Positions 15,347 to 19,839 of a stretch of DNA of 19,839 nt are shown here, piece by piece; the stretch's first letter is position 1; each line of letters starts with the position of its first letter. Both the position numbers and the translations under genes were made by a program. The notes under the pieces were generated by a model that made no database searches, was not told where the DNA came from, and saw only the letters and a list, made by a program, of their open reading frames with translations. Source of the stretch: JBLFWJ01 sp047611425 (GTDB lineage: Bacteria > Bacteroidota > Bacteroidia > UBA10329); NCBI GenBank assembly GCA_047611425.1, contig JBLFWJ010000042.1, forward strand, positions 1-19,839, read 5' to 3'.

Positions 15347-15919
15347 TTACTCCTTATCTTTCTTTCTGACTGGGTTTCCAGCACAAATAACAGTCCTTCC
15401 TTTTTGATTTGCAACGATAAGGATGCCATCGTTTTTCGCCTCATTCTCCATGGACCTACTTACATCCTGAAGCATCTCTACCAGCACATTAAACATGCGT
15501 TTACCGTTGGCATCTGACCTATCTGCCTCCATCTTATTCTGCGCAATAAAGGTGATTGGATAAATAGTTTCTTGGGAGTATTCCCCTTTGTAAAGAAGAC
15601 TTATTCCTTCATCATTCAAGTTCTTATAAAAACCTTTACTTATGGCAAGTGGAGCTCCGGAAGTCGTAGTCTTTTCCTTATTTTTTAGTTTGACTGAAAG
15701 ATTGAAATTGGACAGATTATCCTGCATTTCTTCAAAATCATAGGAAAGTGGTTCGCCACTCTTTCTAGCCATTTCTATCAAACCTAAACCAGCACCACGA
15801 CCAGTCATTTCAGGTTCTGCCAACATCTTAAGATATAGGGATTTTAACGTTTCAGAGTTCAAAGAATTAATGCTTTTCAGCAACTCTTTCAATTCTGAAA
15901 TGTGATCTGGTTGAATCAA
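15347..15919 (-). pseudogene. middle piece of a tandem SiaB-like (DUF6272) kinase
   Basis: A 190-residue open frame that has no good start (only TTG at 15919) and joins two half-domains. Residues 1-78 are the C-terminal half of one SiaB-type kinase domain, including the intact glycine-rich ATP lid GRGAGLGLIEMARKSG. Residues about 88-190 are the N-terminal half of a second domain (LLYKGEYSQETIYPITFIAQ and NVLVEMLQDVSRS, the N-box region, with Asp where Asn is usual). The canonical domain order is N-half then C-half, so this frame is circularly out of phase. It makes sense only as the centre of a longer two-domain protein whose ends are the pieces at 16036-16227 and 15140-15334. The preceding in-frame codon block has a TAG at 15929-15931. 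SiaB kinases phosphorylate SiaC (DUF1987) proteins; none is nearby. Confidence 0.6.
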
Positions 15920-16227
15920 GTTTACGGCCTAAATGTGATTTGAACTACCACCACTCCGAGCTGTAAAGCAACCTTGTGGATCGCTGGGAATCACTCTGGC
16001 TTCTCCGTGCCTCACCACATTCTGAAAACCCTCGACTATGAGGAATGACACTTTTTCCTCAATCGCGTAAGCTCGTCAAACCGATTTACGTTTTGCTCTG
16101 CAAGCGCGATAACCTTATCGGTTATATCGTCATTGAACCTCCCGTTGTAAACAAAACAAAGCTTGTCATTTCGAAAAATATTGAAGTAATCGTAGCCGTT
16201 CATGGCAGCACTCCGGTTGGCAATCAT
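15920..16227 (-). pseudogene. N-terminal half of first SiaB-like domain, frameshifted
   Basis: From ATG 16203 (or 16227) the frame reads MNGYDYFNIF, then CFVYNGRFNDDITDKVIAL, a SiaB-type N-terminus, and stops at 16036 just after LTRLRKK. One base back, at the run GGAAAAAG (16058-16051), the -1 frame continues as KKVSFLIVEGFQNVVRHGEA, which contains the N-box helix with its Asn (FQN). It runs on to a TAG at 15929-15931 and then directly into the 190-residue frame. The first domain therefore carries one frameshift and one nonsense codon. A programmed -1 shift at A AAG is imaginable, but the later stop argues for a pseudogene. The 217-base gap at 16228-16444 shows nothing I can support. Confidence 0.6.
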
Positions 16228-16444
16228 GTTGTTGCACTTGGTTCAACCAAAATAGTTTCAGTGTATCACGTAGGATATTTCACTGGATAAAAATTGAATA
16301 GAACGAGTCTTTTATCGTTGCTCATCGATCAACCAAGGACGACAGACCTCTTTTGACACCAAGCGAGCGTAAGCGATTCGCGCAGTAAGAATTATCCTAG
16401 TAAATCCAGATTAGAAAGCCTTTAATCCTTACGCAGAACTGAAA

Positions 16445-17146
16445 CTATCGACTCACTGTTTGACCCAACAGTTCTTCTTGTTCAATCTGGACAACGATTT
16501 CTTCAATTAGTTTATCGTCTTCCTTGGGGTTGTAGTCTGCCTTTAAATCGAAACTAAACATCTTGGCAACACCTTGAAACAACCAAGCTGTAAAGCCTCC
16601 TCGTAAGTCTTTAACTAATTCGTAGCTAACATTTCCAGTTTCTCGATCTATCAATTTTAATAAGATTCGGCCTTGCGTAAACGTCAGAGCCTTTAAGTCA
16701 TTGCTAAATTCTTTTCGAATTTCTTTTTCAGCTACACGCATAAACTTTTTTCTTCTGTGATCACTCATCTCAGCAAGAGTTAGTTCGTACGCTACTAATT
16801 TCTCGTTAGCGAGTTTCGCAAAAGGATAGACCTTTCTTACATGTCGTTCTAGCCGTAAAAACTTGCGTTTCTGCCTTTTTGATTTAAAGACGCGCTTACC
16901 CTTCACGTTGACCATTGCCAACGAGACAATAGGTACCGTATCACCGTTCTCAGACAAAATGGCATCATATAGTTCACCATCAATTAAGGCGGCCAGATTC
17001 AAAATATCGGACGAGCTTGAATTTGCAGATTCAGATTCTATTGTGCCCCTATCTCCAAGGCCATCCATAAAATTTGATTGAGCAATCGCAACGTTCGTTG
17101 TTGCCGCAAAACTTAATGCAAGTAAAAGTTGAAGTAGATTTTTCAT
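16445..17146 (-). CDS. DUF4294 family exported protein
   Basis: A 233-residue protein with a signal peptide (MKNLLQLLLALSFAATTNVA, cleaved near IAQ). After a Ser-rich stretch comes the DUF4294 domain, about residues 60-205: KRQKRKFLRLERHVRKVYPF, ALTFTQGRILLKLIDRETGN, and LVKDLRGGFTAWLFQG. The family is found across Bacteroidota and has no established function that I know of. The domain is strongly basic and helical in its first half. It starts at ATG 17146, 57 bases after the stop of the biotin carboxylase gene on the same strand. No sorting domain or lipobox is present, so periplasmic is the simplest location. Confidence 0.88.
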   Translation of the reverse strand: MKNLLQLLLALSFAATTNVAIAQSNFMDGLGDRGTIESESANSSSSDILNLAALIDGELYDAILSENGDTVPIVSLAMVNVKGKRVFKSKRQKRKFLRLERHVRKVYPFAKLANEKLVAYELTLAEMSDHRRKKFMRVAEKEIRKEFSNDLKALTFTQGRILLKLIDRETGNVSYELVKDLRGGFTAWLFQGVAKMFSFDLKADYNPKEDDKLIEEIVVQIEQEELLGQTVSR

Positions 17147-17203
17147 ATACAGACCATTTCAAAGGTCGGGCCAATCAATTTTCAAGAGCTAATTTAATGA
17201 TTA

Positions 17204-18685
17204 TCAACTCGACCTGTTTACCTTCCATAGCGAAGGTGATGCCTGACTTTGGATGCTTGATGATAAAGATTTCGATTCCATTCGATTCAAGGCCGCAGCT
17301 AATGCTGCTACCTGTATTTCATCATTTCTCATTTGGTCTAGAAACTCTGGTTTGAAGTGATCAGCGACAAAATGCGTATCGAATTTACCTGAACGGAAAG
17401 TTTCGTGTTCCATTACAAATCTGCAGAAATCTAATGTCGTTTCTACCCCAACAACACGATACTGGTCTATTGCATTAATCATTCTTTGGATTGCCGCCTC
17501 TCTGGTTTCGGCATGAACCACCAATTTTGATAACATGGAATCGTAATAAATCGGAATCTCCATTCCTTCTTCAAAACCATCATCAACTCTAATGCCCGGA
17601 CCTTGAGGCAAGACATACCTTTCTAACGTTCCAATATCTGGCAGAAAGTTGTTCTTCGGGTCTTCAGCATAAACTCTCACTTCAACAGCATGACCGTTGA
17701 TTGAAAGATCCTCTTGCGCGAATGAAAGCTTTTCTCCCATTGCCACTTTCACCTGCTCTTTCACTAAATCTTTACCGGTGATCATTTCCGTAACAGGATG
17801 CTCAACTTGCAGCCTAGTGTTCATTTCTAAGAAATAGAAATTGAGGTTTTCGTCCAACAAAAACTCCACAGTACCGGCACCTACATAATTACAGGACCGC
17901 GCCACCTCTTTGGCGCATTCACCCATCTCATTTCTCAATTCAGGTGATAAAACTGTGGAAGGGGCTTCTTCAATTACTTTTTGATGACGTCTTTGTATCG
18001 AACATTCCCGCTCGAACAAATGAACCACATTGCCATGTGTATCTGCCAAAATTTGAATTTCAATATGTCGAGGAGACGTAACATATCTTTCTACAAAGAC
18101 GGCTCCGTTACCAAATGCCGACTTGGCTTCATTAACGGCCAACTGCATCTGTTCTTCGAGATCTTCTTCTTTATGAACAGTTCGCATCCCCTTTCCACCT
18201 CCTCCTGCAGAAGCCTTTATTAAAACAGGGAACCCAATTTCTTTAGCCACCTTAATCGCTTCATTAAAGTCGGTTACCTCTCCTGGTGTACCAGGAACCA
18301 TGGGTATATTGTAAGACTTTACTGCCTCCTTTGCGGCAAGCTTATCTCCCATTATCTCCATGGATTTTGCTGACGGTCCGATAAGGGTTATTCCTTCTTT
18401 TTCAAGTCGTCTTGCAAACTCCGCGTTTTCGCTCAAAAAACCATAACCTGGATGAACAGCATCAACAGCTAGCTCTTTACAAGCAGAAATGATTTTATCA
18501 ATTACCAAGTAAGATTCATTAGAAGCAGGCGGGCCAAGACAAACTGCCTCATCCGCGTATTTCACGTGTGGTGAATTCCTATCTACTTCCGAATAAACAG
18601 CTACAGTAGAGATGCCCATCTCCTTTACCGAACGCATGATACGAAGGGCAATTTCACCCCTATTGGCAACTAGAATCTTCTTCAT
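17204..18685 (-). CDS. accC: biotin carboxylase subunit of an acyl-CoA carboxylase
   Basis: A 493-residue biotin carboxylase. The N-terminal domain opens MKKILVANRGEIALRIMRS; the ATP-grasp domain has the glycine loop KASAGGGGKGMRTV, HIEIQILAD, the metal-binding YFLEMNTRLQVEHPVTE with its catalytic Arg, and the C-terminal domain has GHAVEVRVYAEDP. It carboxylates biotin on a carrier protein using ATP and bicarbonate. It exceeds the E. coli AccC length (449) by about 44 residues, with a C-terminal tail ending SLWKVNRSS; a similar tail is usual in Bacteroidota subunits acting with propionyl/acetyl-CoA carboxyltransferase. No biotin carrier or carboxyltransferase gene is within the window, so the exact CoA substrate (acetyl or propionyl) is open. 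A broken universal stress protein gene lies upstream. Confidence 0.93.
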   Translation of the reverse strand: MKKILVANRGEIALRIMRSVKEMGISTVAVYSEVDRNSPHVKYADEAVCLGPPASNESYLVIDKIISACKELAVDAVHPGYGFLSENAEFARRLEKEGITLIGPSAKSMEIMGDKLAAKEAVKSYNIPMVPGTPGEVTDFNEAIKVAKEIGFPVLIKASAGGGGKGMRTVHKEEDLEEQMQLAVNEAKSAFGNGAVFVERYVTSPRHIEIQILADTHGNVVHLFERECSIQRRHQKVIEEAPSTVLSPELRNEMGECAKEVARSCNYVGAGTVEFLLDENLNFYFLEMNTRLQVEHPVTEMITGKDLVKEQVKVAMGEKLSFAQEDLSINGHAVEVRVYAEDPKNNFLPDIGTLERYVLPQGPGIRVDDGFEEGMEIPIYYDSMLSKLVVHAETREAAIQRMINAIDQYRVVGVETTLDFCRFVMEHETFRSGKFDTHFVADHFKPEFLDQMRNDEIQVAALAAALNRMESKSLSSSIQSQASPSLWKVNRSS

Positions 18686-18748
18686 ATGAAATTTGTGGGC
18701 GGCTAATTTAGCAATTGCACCGTCCGTAGAAATCTCGATGAAATTGAA

Positions 18749-19255
18749 TCAACTCTGAGGTATGGCAAGAATTGGGGTCTTAGAATGCAGCAGCATCCGT
18801 TTGGCTAAACTTCGATTGAAAAGCATACTGAACAAGTCTTGTTTGCGATTTATTAGACTCAAAAGATCAACGTGATGTTTTTGTAAAAACTCGTCAAGCC
18901 CATGAACTACATCTTCATCTTCTAGAAGGTGATAAGTCTGCTGAACATCCTTAAGTGAATTAATTGGTTTAGCATCGCTTGAATCGCTTACCCCAACTGT
19001 GCGTGATTCATCTTTTCCAACGACATTTATCACATGGACATGGCTAGCATGCTGATAATTAAGCCCGGAAGATTTAAACTATTAAATGATAGTCCGTAAA
19101 GTTGCCAGCATAAGAAATTTAGTGCTGCCGTAACCTTTTGATTCAGAATGGAGACCCTTCTCAGGGAAACAAACGAAGATCTCGAACCTTGCTGCTTGCT
19201 TCGCTGACGAAGGAAGCGTCTCACTATTTGAATTTAGAACGAGTTTATTTTTCAT
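18749..19255 (-). pseudogene. universal stress protein gene, interrupted
   Basis: The 109-residue open stretch 19078-18749 is a UspA-type C-terminal domain: HASHVHVINVVGKDE at its start, EDVVHGLDEFLQKHHVDLLS in the middle, and LFNRSLAKRMLLHSKTPILA at the end, which are hallmark USP segments. It has no ATG start. In the same frame, two stops (TAA 19082-19084 and TAG 19079-19081) separate it from a 57-residue stretch starting at ATG 19255 (MKNKLVLNSNSETL ... TLRTII), which could be the degraded first half. Bacteroidota USPs of this type normally have two tandem domains of about 280 residues in total; here most of the first domain is missing or unrecognisable. I read it as a pseudogene. A GTG at 19033 could start a 94-residue product, but it would lack the first beta strand. 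Confidence 0.6.
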
Positions 19256-19285
19256 TTTTCTAACGAATAGAGCTTAGTGGCAGCT

Positions 19286-19839
19286 TTACGGACTATCATT
19301 TTCCTGAATAAAGGAATACTCCGATATTTTGGTCTCGTGAATCACCGTATCCCCAGGTACTCGAAATGCAATTTTCGTAAAACTCGTATCCACCTCAATT
19401 GCCAGGTAAGCAGACGGGTCGTTCAAAAATGGACTAATCTGAGCTACACTTTCTTGCGTTCTTGACTTCGATGAAAACCCAACTAACTCAAGAGTAGAAA
19501 TATGCCGATTGATGATTTTTAGCCTCTGCTTGCCTCCCTTGATAGATTCACGAAATGCTTTTAACCCCAATCCCCTTATCGGTTGTTCTGGCATTGGTCG
19601 TGCATAGACTTTATCTGGGTTATTCTTTTTCCAATCCCAATACGAGTAATACTCAAATGGATGAAAGGCATTTTCAACCGAATCTAGGTCCATCAATATC
19701 GACTGGTTAAGACTAAACCCACCAAGGTTTGCTTCTGGAAACTCTACCATCATCGCTTCTCTATACTTGGCAATGTTGCTGTCCGATTTGAAGATTGCAT
19801 TAAAAGGGAAGGTGGAATTCGAAAACTCTTTGAGCTTCT
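19286..19839 (-). CDS. hypothetical protein, N-terminus cut by window edge
   Basis: The frame is open from the right edge (Lys-Leu-Lys-Glu-Phe-Ser) to the stop at 19286, about 183 residues. An ATG at 19753 exists but the frame continues upstream through sensible codons (FPFNAIFKSDSNIAKYREA), so the true start lies outside the window. I do not recognise the family. The visible part is mixed, with aromatic-rich FHPFEYYSYWDWKKNNPDK, a basic RESIKGGKQRLKIINRHIST, and a C-terminal beta-rich segment (SAYLAIEVDTSFTKIAFRVP). The phrase NRHISTLELVGFSSKSRTQE followed by strand-rich sequence could be a small beta-sandwich at the end of a larger, perhaps secreted, protein. No sorting domain is seen. Function cannot be assigned. 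Confidence 0.6.
   Translation of the reverse strand, partial: KLKEFSNSTFPFNAIFKSDSNIAKYREAMMVEFPEANLGGFSLNQSILMDLDSVENAFHPFEYYSYWDWKKNNPDKVYARPMPEQPIRGLGLKAFRESIKGGKQRLKIINRHISTLELVGFSSKSRTQESVAQISPFLNDPSAYLAIEVDTSFTKIAFRVPGDTVIHETKISEYSFIQENDSP

Noticed and set aside
16051..16058. Programmed -1 frameshift at GGAAAAAG in the SiaB-like gene
   Set aside because: The heptamer is G AAA AAG rather than A AAA AAG, and a nonsense codon follows 120 bases later, so a productive recoding event is unlikely.
16228..16444. Possible RNA gene in the gap upstream of the DUF4294 gene's end
   Set aside because: No tRNA arms, no strong hairpin and no conserved RNA motif could be seen.

Overview
The window looks like a piece of a Bacteroidota chromosome, most probably from a marine or freshwater Flavobacteriales-type organism. 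The evidence is secreted proteins with type IX secretion (T9SS) C-terminal sorting domains, a cleaved-adhesin plus PKD plus fibronectin-III protein, Bacteroidota-restricted families (DUF3127, DUF4294, SiaB/DUF6272-like), a CrtD-type carotenoid desaturase, A-rich ribosome-binding regions, a possible TAnnTTTG promoter and moderate GC. No tRNA, rRNA, insertion sequence, phage gene or CRISPR array was seen.

Layout. Positions 1-2984 (minus strand) are an accessory cell-surface region: a large T9SS-type adhesin running off the left edge, an 84-residue secreted protein, a frameshifted relic of another small secreted protein, and the orphaned C-terminal end of a second T9SS protein. Positions 3089-7385 hold a possible small-molecule module: an APH/CHK-like kinase, a condensation-superfamily acyltransferase and an acyl carrier protein on the minus strand, with a divergent crtD-like desaturase on the plus strand. 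Positions 7396-9799 are a tightly overlapping minus-strand operon (PspC, DUF456 membrane protein, secreted beta-helix protein with a T9SS-like tail). Positions 9832-11836 are a second minus-strand operon (thiol peroxidase, MscS channel, DUF3127 protein) ending at a strong intrinsic terminator. Next come a plus-strand SRPBCC protein and a minus-strand run of udk and an M1 aminopeptidase. From 15140 to 16227 lies a tandem double-domain SiaB-like gene broken by one frameshift and two stop codons. Then follow a DUF4294 protein, a biotin carboxylase subunit, a broken universal stress protein gene, and an unrecognised ORF running off the right edge.

How the genes work together. The PspC/DUF456 and Tpx/MscS/DUF3127 operons look like envelope, osmotic and oxidative stress housekeeping. 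CrtD with a divergent acyl carrier protein and acyltransferase suggests, as inference only, production or acylation of a carotenoid or another lipid. The most distinctive feature is the number of decayed genes (T9SS fragment, small secreted relic, double SiaB, universal stress protein). They indicate either real pseudogenisation, with the SiaB switch of particular interest, or sequence errors that read mapping would expose.
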